Assembly: GCA_014240375.1 (NCBI GenBank)
Contig: JAAZXB010000006.1
Span: forward strand, 108,848-172,847
DNA length: 64,000 nt
Direction: 5' to 3'
DNA from: Planctomycetota bacterium
Lineage (GTDB): Bacteria > Planctomycetota > UBA8108 > UBA1146
Positions 1 through 7,280 of this stretch are shown here, one piece after another. The notes beneath the pieces are model-generated. The model did not search any database and had not been told where the DNA came from. It saw only the letters and a program-made list of their open reading frames with translations. Numbering within the stretch: position 1 is the first letter of the stretch; each line of letters begins with the position of its first letter. A program made the position numbers and the translations under genes.

Positions 1-1035
1 CCAACTTTCGAGTTGCTGTTGCGCTTGCTCTACCGTCTCCGAGTGATTTCCGGTGAGCAGCGCACGGCCGTCGCGGTAGCAGATCAGCGAACCGGAGGGG
101 CCGTCGCTGCGGATCGCGGCGGCACTCCGATGCCAGCGGATTTCACAATCCAGTTGTCGCAGGCGTGATTCAATCTCATCCAGATCGAGTTGCAACCAGG
201 TCTCCACCGACCCACTGCCGCACAATTTCCTCAAGTGCACTCCCGATCTTTCTTGTCGGTCAGAAACGGTGCTCTGCGATCGCAGCCCACAGCGGGGACA
301 GTCGGGATCGCTTTCCAGCTCGACAGTCTTTTCTCCATCTGCAATGTTGCCTCGAAGGATGGTCCGGCGGGTTGAAGCTGGAGATTCTTGAATGAGGTTG
401 TCCAGGTGGGGGCGTCGGAGTTCCTTCACCAGTAACCGGATCGCAGCTGCGGCTGCGGCGAGGCAGGCGACCGGCAGCACCCCGTCCGATTCACAGGTTC
501 CGATGGCGCCCGGCGCGGGAGATTCAGCAACCCAGCAGTGGTAACAAGGAGTTCCGGGGGGCAAGAACGACGCTGCGACCCAGCGATCTGAGATGGCGCC
601 GCTATGAATCCACCCAACCCCCGTTTGCATGGCGGTCTGATCGATGAGAGTTCTGGCTGCGATATGATCGGTCGCATCCATCACCACGTCGTGTGCGAGA
701 AAGTGAGCCTCTGCATTGGTCGGGGTGAGCATCTCGGGAATCATTTTGAGTTGAGTTCGACCGCCAATCTTGTCCAATTCTCGACCTGCCACGGTCACCT
801 TGGCCCGGCCCACATCGGCATCTTCTTGGTGATAGAGTACCTGGCGGTGGAGATCGGTGAGCCGAACTCGATCCCCATCGAGGAGCGTGAGGAAGCCGAT
901 GCCGCTGCGCACCAGCGTCTGTGCGAGGATCGTGCCGACGCCGCCACAGCCCACCAGCAACACCCGTAAACGCTGCCAATCTCGGTCGAGATCGGTCCCC
1001 CCGGCGATTTTTAACTGTCGGTCGTAACGGTCCAA
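1..1035 (-). CDS. ThiF/MoeB/HesA-family adenylyltransferase (E1-like), truncated by window edge
   Basis: The reverse strand is open from about position 1119 to the window edge and has no stop, so the 3' end lies outside. The protein starts LDRYDRQLKIAGG and has a Rossmann glycine loop VGCGGVG near residue 28. It also has two CxxC pairs, CYHC and CPRC, that bind structural zinc in MoeB and ThiF. These enzymes adenylate the C-terminal glycine of a small sulfur carrier protein (MoaD or ThiS) for molybdopterin or thiamine synthesis. After the second CxxC about 100 residues follow, ending in a DGRALLTG stretch. I chose the TTG at 1035 because AGGGAGG lies 4 bases upstream; an in-frame ATG at 1119 is the alternative. 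The partner, MoaD or ThiS, cannot be told from sequence. It is divergent from plsY. Confidence 0.85.
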   Translation of the reverse strand, partial: MDRYDRQLKIAGGTDLDRDWQRLRVLLVGCGGVGTILAQTLVRSGIGFLTLLDGDRVRLTDLHRQVLYHQEDADVGRAKVTVAGRELDKIGGRTQLKMIPEMLTPTNAEAHFLAHDVVMDATDHIAARTLIDQTAMQTGVGWIHSGAISDRWVAASFLPPGTPCYHCWVAESPAPGAIGTCESDGVLPVACLAAAAAAIRLLVKELRRPHLDNLIQESPASTRRTILRGNIADGEKTVELESDPDCPRCGLRSQSTVSDRQERSGVHLRKLCGSGSVETWLQLDLDEIESRLRQLDCEIRWHRSAAAIRSDGPSGSLICYRDGRALLTGNHSETVEQAQQQLESW

Positions 1036-1223
1036 GTGGCCTCCCTCGAGCGCTGCGATGCTGATTCCCCAGACTAAGGGCCGGTCCCCCCGGGCTCCAG
1101 AGAAGAGCGCAAGAACCATCGCCTTTGGCGGTGGGGTTGCTTCCTGGCAGATCCGGCGGTGTACTGCCGTATGCTCCGAGACCACTTGTCTACGACCAGA
1201 TCGGCACAGCTGAGGGAACCAAC

Positions 1224-1883
1224 ATGACTGGACCGGGTGGACTCGAACTCGACACCATTGCACTACCGCTGCTGCTGGCATTCCTGAGCGGCTCGATCCC
1301 CTTCACCTGGCTGATCGGAAAAGCACGCGGTATCGACCTGCTGTCGGTCGGAAGTGGCAATCCAGGAGCGACCAACCTGAGCCGGGAACTGGGAAAGTTC
1401 TACGGAGCTCTGGGGCTGATCCTCGACCTTCTCAAGGGGGCGATCCCGGTGTTACTCACATCCGGTCGCTGGGAGGAGCCCGCCCCGCTGTTTCTGGTGG
1501 GAGCGTCGGCAGTGTTTGGACACTGTTACTCACCCTTCTTGAAGTTTCGTGGGGGCAAGGGTGTCGCGACTACCGGAGGAGTGCTACTGGCGATCGAGCC
1601 GGCGATGGCACTGCTGCTGCTGAGCGGCTGGTTCATCGGGCTAAAATCGCTGCGCAGTGTCGGGATGGCTTCGGTGACCGCTTCGGTGATCGGAATCTGC
1701 TCTGCAGCGGTGATCCTGGCAGGTTGGCCACCGCTACTGGGCTGGCTGGTGACGGCAATTTCGAGTGACTCTCAGACCGTTCTCGGCTGGGTTCTGCTGA
1801 TCGTCTCGGCTCTGGTGTTGATTCGCCATCGATCGAATATCCAGCAATATTATCTGCCAGGTTCAAAAGAGGAGAAGCGATGA
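1224..1883 (+). CDS. plsY: Glycerol-3-phosphate acyltransferase PlsY
   Basis: This integral membrane enzyme transfers the acyl group of acyl-phosphate to position 1 of glycerol-3-phosphate, the first step of phospholipid synthesis. The 219-residue protein shows the family motifs: SGSIPFTWLIGK and then GSGNPGATN near the N-terminus, a central GHCYSPFLKFRGGKGVAT, and a C-terminal RHRSNIQ. Several hydrophobic segments are visible, as expected. The open frame reaches back to 1125, but ATG 1224 follows GAGGGAAC and gives the normal family length. Its stop overlaps the gpsA start in an ATGA, so the product-using step is translationally coupled to the enzyme that makes glycerol-3-phosphate. Confidence 0.95.
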   Translation: MTGPGGLELDTIALPLLLAFLSGSIPFTWLIGKARGIDLLSVGSGNPGATNLSRELGKFYGALGLILDLLKGAIPVLLTSGRWEEPAPLFLVGASAVFGHCYSPFLKFRGGKGVATTGGVLLAIEPAMALLLLSGWFIGLKSLRSVGMASVTASVIGICSAAVILAGWPPLLGWLVTAISSDSQTVLGWVLLIVSALVLIRHRSNIQQYYLPGSKEEKR

Positions 1884-2860
1884 AGGTGGTAGTAGCAGGG
1901 TCAGGAAGTTGGGGAACGGCGCTGGCGCACGTGGCTCGTCAGGCTGGAGCCGAGGTGACGATCCACTGCCGCAGAGCGGAAAGAGCGCACCAACTCGCTC
2001 GGGGATTCCACGATATGTTGCCGCAAGGTGCTCTCGGGGAAGGCTTTCGGGTCTCGGTCGCCGGCGATGGACCGACTCCCACAGCGGATCTGGTGATCAG
2101 TGCGGTTCCGACCCAGCAGATTCGCCAGTACATGGAGGGACCGGGAGCAGAACTACCTCGGGATGCCATCTGGGTCTCCGCATCGAAGGGGCTCGAACTG
2201 GAGACCAATCTCCTGCCATCGCAGGTGCTCCAAGATTGTGGCGTAACAATCGATCCAGCCGTACTTTCGGGGCCTTCCCACGCGGAGGAAGTGGTGGCGG
2301 ATTTGCCGACCGCTGTGGTGGTAGCGGATGTTGATCTGGAGCGTGGGAAGTTGATCCAGCAGATTCTCCGGACCCCTCGATTCAGGATCTACAGGAGTGA
2401 GGATCGGACCGGAGTGGAATGGGCCGGGGCACTGAAGAATGTGGTGGCTTTGGGGTGTGGTATTGCAATCGGTCAAGGTTTCGGTGACAACACCGTAGCA
2501 GCACTGGTGACCCGCGGAACCGTCGAGATCTCGAGGCTGGGGACGTCCCTGGGGGGACGTCGTGAAACCTTCGCCGGACTCTCGGGAATCGGTGATCTGG
2601 TGGTTACATGTTGTAGTGGGCATTCACGCAATCGAACGGTCGGGTGCAGAGTAGGTGCTGGCGAAACAGCCGCAGCAGTACTCGATTCGATGGAGCAGGT
2701 GGCCGAGGGAGTGATGACCTCCAAGGCTGTGAAACAACTCTGTTCCACGGGACAAGTGGAGATGCCCATCGCAGATACCGTGTTTCGCATTTTGCATGAA
2801 GATTTACCGGTGGCAGAAGGCGTCGAACAATTGCTGATGCGCCAACCAGAAGTAGAGTGA
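1880..2860 (+). CDS. gpsA: NAD(P)-dependent glycerol-3-phosphate dehydrogenase
   Basis: The enzyme reduces dihydroxyacetone phosphate to sn-glycerol-3-phosphate in the cytoplasm, supplying PlsY. The 326-residue protein has the dinucleotide-binding motif GSGSWG at residues 7-12, the SASKGLE segment, the SGPSHAEEV segment, and the catalytic helix region EWAGALKNVVALGCGI that contains the conserved lysine. The C-terminal domain has TRGTVEISRLG and the GLSGIGDLVVTC stretch typical of GpsA. Length and motif order are normal. It overlaps plsY by four bases and is followed after 10 bases by the PII-like gene. Confidence 0.96.
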   Translation: MKVVVAGSGSWGTALAHVARQAGAEVTIHCRRAERAHQLARGFHDMLPQGALGEGFRVSVAGDGPTPTADLVISAVPTQQIRQYMEGPGAELPRDAIWVSASKGLELETNLLPSQVLQDCGVTIDPAVLSGPSHAEEVVADLPTAVVVADVDLERGKLIQQILRTPRFRIYRSEDRTGVEWAGALKNVVALGCGIAIGQGFGDNTVAALVTRGTVEISRLGTSLGGRRETFAGLSGIGDLVVTCCSGHSRNRTVGCRVGAGETAAAVLDSMEQVAEGVMTSKAVKQLCSTGQVEMPIADTVFRILHEDLPVAEGVEQLLMRQPEVE

Positions 2861-2870
2861 GGAGAGCTAC

Positions 2871-3173
2871 GTGTACTGGGTTGTTTCGATCATCCCATCC
2901 GAAGCCCTCGATCTGCTGACTGAGAAGTTTTCGAAGGTCGGAGTGGTCCGATTCACGGTGGCCGAAGTGGAAGTAGTGAATCCTCAATCGGCAGTCTCGG
3001 CGGGGGATCAGGCTTTGAGGGTAGAGGTCGCATTGAACGAGGAGTTTCTTCAGCCTGCATTGAAGGTTCTGGAACAGATACAGAAGGCTGGATTCGATGT
3101 CTCCACACACGTGGGACAACTCTCGGACGCGATGAGAACTCGCACGGGTGAACTGGGGCCTGAAGCGATTTGA
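2871..3173 (+). CDS. Short PII/GlnB-like protein (tentative)
   Basis: This 100-residue protein starts with GTG behind GGAGAG. Its first half, MYWVVSIIPSEALDLLTEKF followed by an alternating strand pattern, resembles the first beta-alpha-beta unit of GlnB-type PII signal proteins. A second beta-alpha-beta half follows (LRVEVALNEEF..ALKVLEQIQKAG). The T-loop tyrosine region and the ATP-binding TGxxGDGKI motif of classical PII are not recognisable, so it is at best a divergent PII-like fold. Its place directly upstream of glnA supports a link to nitrogen control, which is inference. No other family was recognised. Confidence 0.5.
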   Translation: MYWVVSIIPSEALDLLTEKFSKVGVVRFTVAEVEVVNPQSAVSAGDQALRVEVALNEEFLQPALKVLEQIQKAGFDVSTHVGQLSDAMRTRTGELGPEAI

Positions 3174-3306
3174 AAAAGTGGATGGAAGCGAAACTCTTGG
3201 TCTCGATGAGCGAGCAGGAGTGACTTGAGAAGTACATGGCGGATATTCAAGGGGCGTGAATAACAGTTAATATCGGTTCTGGGATGAGCCGATGGAGGGA
3301 GAGACA

Positions 3307-4719
3307 GTGACCGTCAATGAGGTCCTAGAACTGGTCAGGAACAAGGGTGTTGAAGCGGTAGATTTTCGCTTCATGGATTTTCCCGGGCTCTGGCAACATT
3401 TTACGATTCCTGCCACGGGTCTCGACGAGAGCAGTTTTTCCGACGGCCTCGGATTTGATGGTTCCAGCATGCGTGGCTGGAAAGGGATCCAGGAGAGCGA
3501 CATGTTGGTGGTCCCAGACCCCGACACCGCATGGATCGATCCTTTCCCCAAGATGAAGACGCTGGTGCTGATCTGTGACATCAAGGATCCCGTCACTCAT
3601 GAGAGTTACTCGAGGGATCCTCGAAACATTGCCAAGCGAGCGGAAGCTTATCTGCGCACCACAGGAATCGGAGATGACGCATATATTGGCCCCGAGGCTG
3701 AGTTCTTCATCTTTGATGATATCCGTTTCGATCAGAACGAGCATTCTGGTTTCTACTTCCTCGACAGTGTCGAGGGACGATGGAACACCGGAACAGATGA
3801 AGGGCCAAATCTCGGCTACAAGCCGCGATACAAGGAGGGCTACTTCCCTGTTCCTCCGACCGACAAGTTCAATGACCTGCGCAATGAGATGATGAAGAAC
3901 CTCATCGATTGTGGCATCGAAATCGAATGCCAACATCACGAGGTCGCTACTGCAGGGCAGGCCGAGATCGACATCAAGTACAGTGCACTGCTCAAAGCCG
4001 CTGACCAGTTGATGTGCTACAAGTACATCGTCAAGAATACCGCCCATCAAAATGGCAAGACGGTTACCTTCATGCCAAAGCCGGTGTGGAATGACAATGG
4101 TAGTGGCATGCACATGCACCTCTCCATCTGGAAGAACGGGGTCAACCAGTTCGCCGGTGAAGGATATGGCGGCATGAGTGAAATCGGCCTGCATGCGATC
4201 GGTGGAATTCTGCAGCACGCTCCAGCTCTGGTCGCATTGACCAATCCAACCACCAATTCCTACAAGAGGTTGGTGCCTGGATTCGAGGCCCCGACACGAT
4301 TGGCCTACTCCTCGCGCAACCGCTCGGCAGCGATCCGGATCCCGGTCGGGGCCACCAGTGCCAGTGCCAAACGCTTCGAGTTCCGCTGTCCGGATCCCTC
4401 CTGTAATCCGTATCTGGCCTTCTCGGCCCTGACGATGGCGGCTCTGGACGGGATCAAGAACAAGATCGACCCGGGTCTTCCCTTCGACAAGGATCTCTAC
4501 GACATGCCTGCGGATCAACTCGCCGATGTGCCGAGCACCCCTGCGTCTCTCGAGGATGCTCTCAATGAGCTGGAAAAGGATCACGAATTCCTGCTCGCTG
4601 GTGATGTCTTCACCCCGGATGCGATCCGCGCATGGATTGACTACAAGAGAGAAAAGGAAGTGAACGAGTTACGGCTCCGTCCACACCCCTATGAGTTCGC
4701 ACTCTACTACGACATCTAG
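3307..4719 (+). CDS. glnA: Glutamine synthetase type I
   Basis: The enzyme makes glutamine from glutamate, ammonia and ATP as a cytoplasmic dodecamer. The 470-residue protein has the N-terminal [18 protein letters not shown] stretch, the metal/ATP site segment [11 protein letters not shown], the NGSGMHMH motif, [10 protein letters not shown], and a KDLYDMP site near residue 400 that matches the Tyr397 adenylylation region of E. coli GS. This suggests a GSI-beta enzyme that could be controlled by adenylylation; no adenylyltransferase gene is in the window. The frame is open from ATG 3292, but GTG 3307 follows GGAGGGAGAG at good spacing and gives the usual N-terminus [10 protein letters not shown]. 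The 133 bases upstream hold no gene. Confidence 0.97.
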   Translation: MTVNEVLELVRNKGVEAVDFRFMDFPGLWQHFTIPATGLDESSFSDGLGFDGSSMRGWKGIQESDMLVVPDPDTAWIDPFPKMKTLVLICDIKDPVTHESYSRDPRNIAKRAEAYLRTTGIGDDAYIGPEAEFFIFDDIRFDQNEHSGFYFLDSVEGRWNTGTDEGPNLGYKPRYKEGYFPVPPTDKFNDLRNEMMKNLIDCGIEIECQHHEVATAGQAEIDIKYSALLKAADQLMCYKYIVKNTAHQNGKTVTFMPKPVWNDNGSGMHMHLSIWKNGVNQFAGEGYGGMSEIGLHAIGGILQHAPALVALTNPTTNSYKRLVPGFEAPTRLAYSSRNRSAAIRIPVGATSASAKRFEFRCPDPSCNPYLAFSALTMAALDGIKNKIDPGLPFDKDLYDMPADQLADVPSTPASLEDALNELEKDHEFLLAGDVFTPDAIRAWIDYKREKEVNELRLRPHPYEFALYYDI

Positions 4720-5599
4720 TCGCGACGGTCGGCCGGAGGAAGTTCCTGAGAGAACTTCCTCCGGCACGACGGATGGCTCCGACTCCCTTCCAGATCGGCA
4801 GACGATTGCGCAGCTTTCGTCCTGGCTGCGAGAACATCGCCCGGTCGTGGTCGCCCTCAGCGGGGGAGTCGATTCGGCCTTGATGGCAGCGATTTCCGTC
4901 GAGGTCCTCGGTTCCGATGCGGTTGCCGTCACCGGAATTTCTCCCAGTCTTTCTCACGAGGAACAGCAAGCGGCTCGTCTCTCCGCTCGAATCGCAGGAA
5001 TTCGCCATCTCGAAGTCGCTACTTCTGAACTGTCACGACCGGGCTATCGCGCCAACGCTGGTGACCGGTGCTATCACTGCAAATCTGAACTCTATGATGT
5101 GATCCTCTCCGTCGAAGAACTGGCCCAGCACACCATCATCGATGGAGCCCAGGCTTCCGATGATTCAGGGGATCGACCGGGAATGAAGGCTTCCGGTGAG
5201 CGAGGGGTGAAGAGCCCTCTGCGCCAGTTTGGCATCGACAAGCCACAGGTACGTGAGATGGCCCTACGCCGAGGATTGCCCAGCTGGGATCGACCGGCAC
5301 GACCGTGTCTTGCGAGCCGCGTCCCGGTGGGAACCGAGGTAGACCGACGGCTGTTGCAACAGATCGAGGCGCTCGAGGCTCTGCTCTCCGGTGAAGGATT
5401 TTCCATCTATCGAGCCCGATGCGGGGGAGATCGAGTGGTGGTCGAGATCGACCTCGAGCAACTGGATCAGTGCGCCGATGATCGTTGGCGTCAGCGCTTC
5501 GAGGCACTGGCCCGATCCCTCGGAATTACCGAGTGCTGGCTCGATGCACGAGGATACGGGGGTCCGGGACCGGCTCGGCTGGAACCGCTGATCGGCTAG
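4691..5599 (+). CDS. larE: LarE-type ATP-dependent sacrificial sulfur transferase (PP-loop)
   Basis: The protein has the PP-loop SGGVDSALM near residue 60, a [10 protein letters not shown] segment, a [13 protein letters not shown] segment and [10 protein letters not shown], which together match the LarE family. LarE adenylates a nicotinate-derived cofactor precursor and donates sulfur from a conserved cysteine to build the nickel-pincer cofactor of lactate racemase. The Cys in PCLASR sits where LarE carries its sacrificial cysteine. No larA, larB or larC is in the window, so another sulfur-transfer role is possible. ATG 4691 overlaps glnA by 29 bases with no clear Shine-Dalgarno sequence, and the first 45 residues are low complexity and encode the 4732-4765 hairpin, so the true start may lie further downstream. 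Confidence 0.8.
   Translation: MSSHSTTTSSRDGRPEEVPERTSSGTTDGSDSLPDRQTIAQLSSWLREHRPVVVALSGGVDSALMAAISVEVLGSDAVAVTGISPSLSHEEQQAARLSARIAGIRHLEVATSELSRPGYRANAGDRCYHCKSELYDVILSVEELAQHTIIDGAQASDDSGDRPGMKASGERGVKSPLRQFGIDKPQVREMALRRGLPSWDRPARPCLASRVPVGTEVDRRLLQQIEALEALLSGEGFSIYRARCGGDRVVVEIDLEQLDQCADDRWRQRFEALARSLGITECWLDARGYGGPGPARLEPLIG
4732..4765. terminator. Perfect 14-bp hairpin just after glnA
   Basis: GCCGGAGGAAGTTC at 4732-4745 pairs exactly with GAACTTCCTCCGGC at 4752-4765 around a 6-base loop. It begins 12 bases after the glnA stop. No T-run follows, so it is not a classical intrinsic terminator. It may be an mRNA-stabilising end or an attenuator between glnA and the sulfur transferase gene. 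Confidence 0.6.
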
Positions 5600-5600
5600 A

Positions 5601-5628
5601 TCGAGCCCTTCCACTCGAGCCCTTCCAC
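5601..5628. repeat. Two direct copies of a 14-bp unit
   Basis: TCGAGCCCTTCCAC occurs at 5601-5614 and again directly at 5615-5628, starting in the stop-codon region of the sulfur transferase gene. The unit length of 14 bp is shared with the larger array at 55741. The rest of the gap up to cmk shows nothing recognisable. Confidence 0.8.
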
Positions 5629-5791
5629 TCGATCCGCGCAGAAAAGGTCGATTCTTGGCTGTTTCGACCCCTCGATGAACTTGCACAACTCCCTCTGGAT
5701 CCGTAGGTTATTGGACTCGGGCCGGGACTCTGCGAGGTCATTTCAAGTATCGTGGATCTCGAAGTCCGACGTGGTTTGTCGGGAGGATCGC

Positions 5792-6490
5792 TTGGTTCTG
5801 CAGATTGCGACCATCGATGGGCCTGCTGGCTGTGGAAAGAGTAGTGTTGCTCGACTACTGGCGGCTCGCATCGGAGGACGGATGTTCTCCAGCGGACGCC
5901 TCTACCGGGGGATCACTTGGTTGGCTCTCGAACAGCGAGTGGCTCTTCCCGATCGGCAACGAGTTGGCGAATTGATCGAGAACCATCGACTGGAAATCGT
6001 CGCATCTTCCGATTCGTTCCGGGTCGAGGTGGATGGATTCGATCCGGGAGATGTACTGGATTCGACCCGGGTGACCGGAGAGATCCATCACATTTCCAAT
6101 GATCCTGCCGTGAGAAGTGCAGTGTTGCCGTTGCAGCGCAACTTGCCGACAGATCTTCCGGTGCTTGCAGAGGGTCGAGACATGGGAACCGTGGTGTTCC
6201 CGGATGCCCCGGTGAAGATCTTCCTGACCGCCTCCGTCGAGGAGCGAGCCAGGAGAAGACAGGTGGAACTGAATGATCGCCTCTCGGAGGAATTGCCGCT
6301 CGAGGTGGTCCAGGAGCAGGTGGCACGCAGGGATGCCCTGGATGAAGAAAGAGATGTGTCGCCACTGATGGCGGCTCCAGATGCAGTGACAGTTGATACG
6401 ACCTTGCTCGACCTGGAGGAGGTGCTATCGGCGATCTTGAAGAGGATCCCGCGTTCGTGGAACCGGGGGCCAACTGGTTCTACTTCCTGA
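5792..6490 (+). CDS. cmk: Cytidylate kinase
   Basis: The enzyme phosphorylates CMP and dCMP with ATP. The protein has the P-loop GPAGCGKSS near its N-terminus, the SSGRLYRGIT segment that replaces the usual TGAMYRA, AEGRDMGTVVFPDA (the conserved GRDxGTVVFPDA motif) and the basic stretch RARRRQVEL. The frame is open from ATG 5675, but TTG 5792 follows GGGAGG with a 5-base gap and gives 232 residues, close to normal Cmk length; GTG 5771 is a weaker choice. It overlaps plsC by 34 bases. The order cmk-plsC-rpsA is common in bacteria and supports the call. Confidence 0.95.
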   Translation: MVLQIATIDGPAGCGKSSVARLLAARIGGRMFSSGRLYRGITWLALEQRVALPDRQRVGELIENHRLEIVASSDSFRVEVDGFDPGDVLDSTRVTGEIHHISNDPAVRSAVLPLQRNLPTDLPVLAEGRDMGTVVFPDAPVKIFLTASVEERARRRQVELNDRLSEELPLEVVQEQVARRDALDEERDVSPLMAAPDAVTVDTTLLDLEEVLSAILKRIPRSWNRGPTGSTS

Positions 6491-7104
6491 GTCGCGCCGT
6501 GGCGGGATTTTTCTGCTGGTGTTTGTTCCGGCCGACCCGTCAAGGTGTTGAGAAGGTGCCTGAAAGTGGCGGCTTCTTGCTGGCGGTGAACCACTCGAGT
6601 TTACTGGATCCGGTGATGGCCGGGACCAACCTGAAGCGCCCACTGGCGTACATGGCGAGAAGTACTCTCTTCAGGCCCGCTCCGATCGGGATGGCATTGA
6701 GGGGGATGAATGCCCTTCCGCTCGAAAGAGAAGGGGTCGGAATCTCTGCATTCCGTTCGGTGATCGATCACCTCTCTCGCGGGGGAGGAGTACTGGTCTT
6801 TCCCGAGGGAACCCGTAGCCGAAGCGGTCGGCTCGGTCGCTTCAAGGGCGGGGTGGTGAAACTGGCGAGAATGTCAGGGGTCCCGGTGGTCCCGGCGATG
6901 ATCGTGGGAAGTGATCGAGCGCTTGGACGGGGCCAGTGGTTGCCTCGGACGGTACCGTTGGAGATCCGCTTCGGCGATCCGATCGACTTGCTCGATCCAG
7001 AGGAAGACGCAGGTGAAGCCTTGGCTCGTCTGCGGGCGGCGATGATTCGGCTCGCTCCAGAGTGTGTCGATGAAGAGCAGGTCGTCGATGATGTAGAACA
7101 GTGA
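6457..7104 (+). CDS. plsC: 1-acyl-sn-glycerol-3-phosphate acyltransferase
   Basis: The enzyme adds the second acyl chain to lysophosphatidic acid at the inner membrane. The 215-residue protein carries the catalytic NHSSLLD motif (H46, D51), the FPEGTRS substrate-binding motif near residue 115, and a hydrophobic N-terminal segment. It begins with GTG inside the end of cmk. With plsY and gpsA earlier in the window, three steps of glycerolipid synthesis are encoded nearby, though not in one operon. Confidence 0.93.
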   Translation: MEPGANWFYFLSRAVAGFFCWCLFRPTRQGVEKVPESGGFLLAVNHSSLLDPVMAGTNLKRPLAYMARSTLFRPAPIGMALRGMNALPLEREGVGISAFRSVIDHLSRGGGVLVFPEGTRSRSGRLGRFKGGVVKLARMSGVPVVPAMIVGSDRALGRGQWLPRTVPLEIRFGDPIDLLDPEEDAGEALARLRAAMIRLAPECVDEEQVVDDVEQ

Positions 7105-7110
7105 CATGCC

Positions 7111-7148
7111 GATAAGAAAATGAACAGTGCGATAAGAAAATGAACAGT
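7111..7148. repeat. Two direct copies of an 18-bp unit upstream of rpsA
   Basis: GATAAGAAAATGAACAGT is present at 7111-7128 and 7131-7148, separated by GC, giving a 20-bp period. It lies in the plsC-rpsA gap. It may be a slippage duplication; an operator role cannot be excluded. No promoter was identified with confidence in the gap. Confidence 0.85.
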
Positions 7149-7280
7149 ATCGATCTCGAGTTGGTGATGGTCACCAGCAGAGGTCGGGCAAACAAGGACG
7201 AGTGAAACGAAGCCGTGGACGGGCGCGAATGTCGAGCCCGGGCTTCTCACAGTCCGTAACCAGAAAAAAGAGGCCTTTTC

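Noticed and set aside
3174..3306. Possible riboswitch or regulatory RNA before glnA
   Set aside because: No glutamine-riboswitch-like core or strong stem was recognised in this short gap.
3325..4584. A 419-codon open frame on the minus strand
   Set aside because: It lies wholly opposite glnA, a well-supported gene; the protein has no motif and follows from glnA codon bias.
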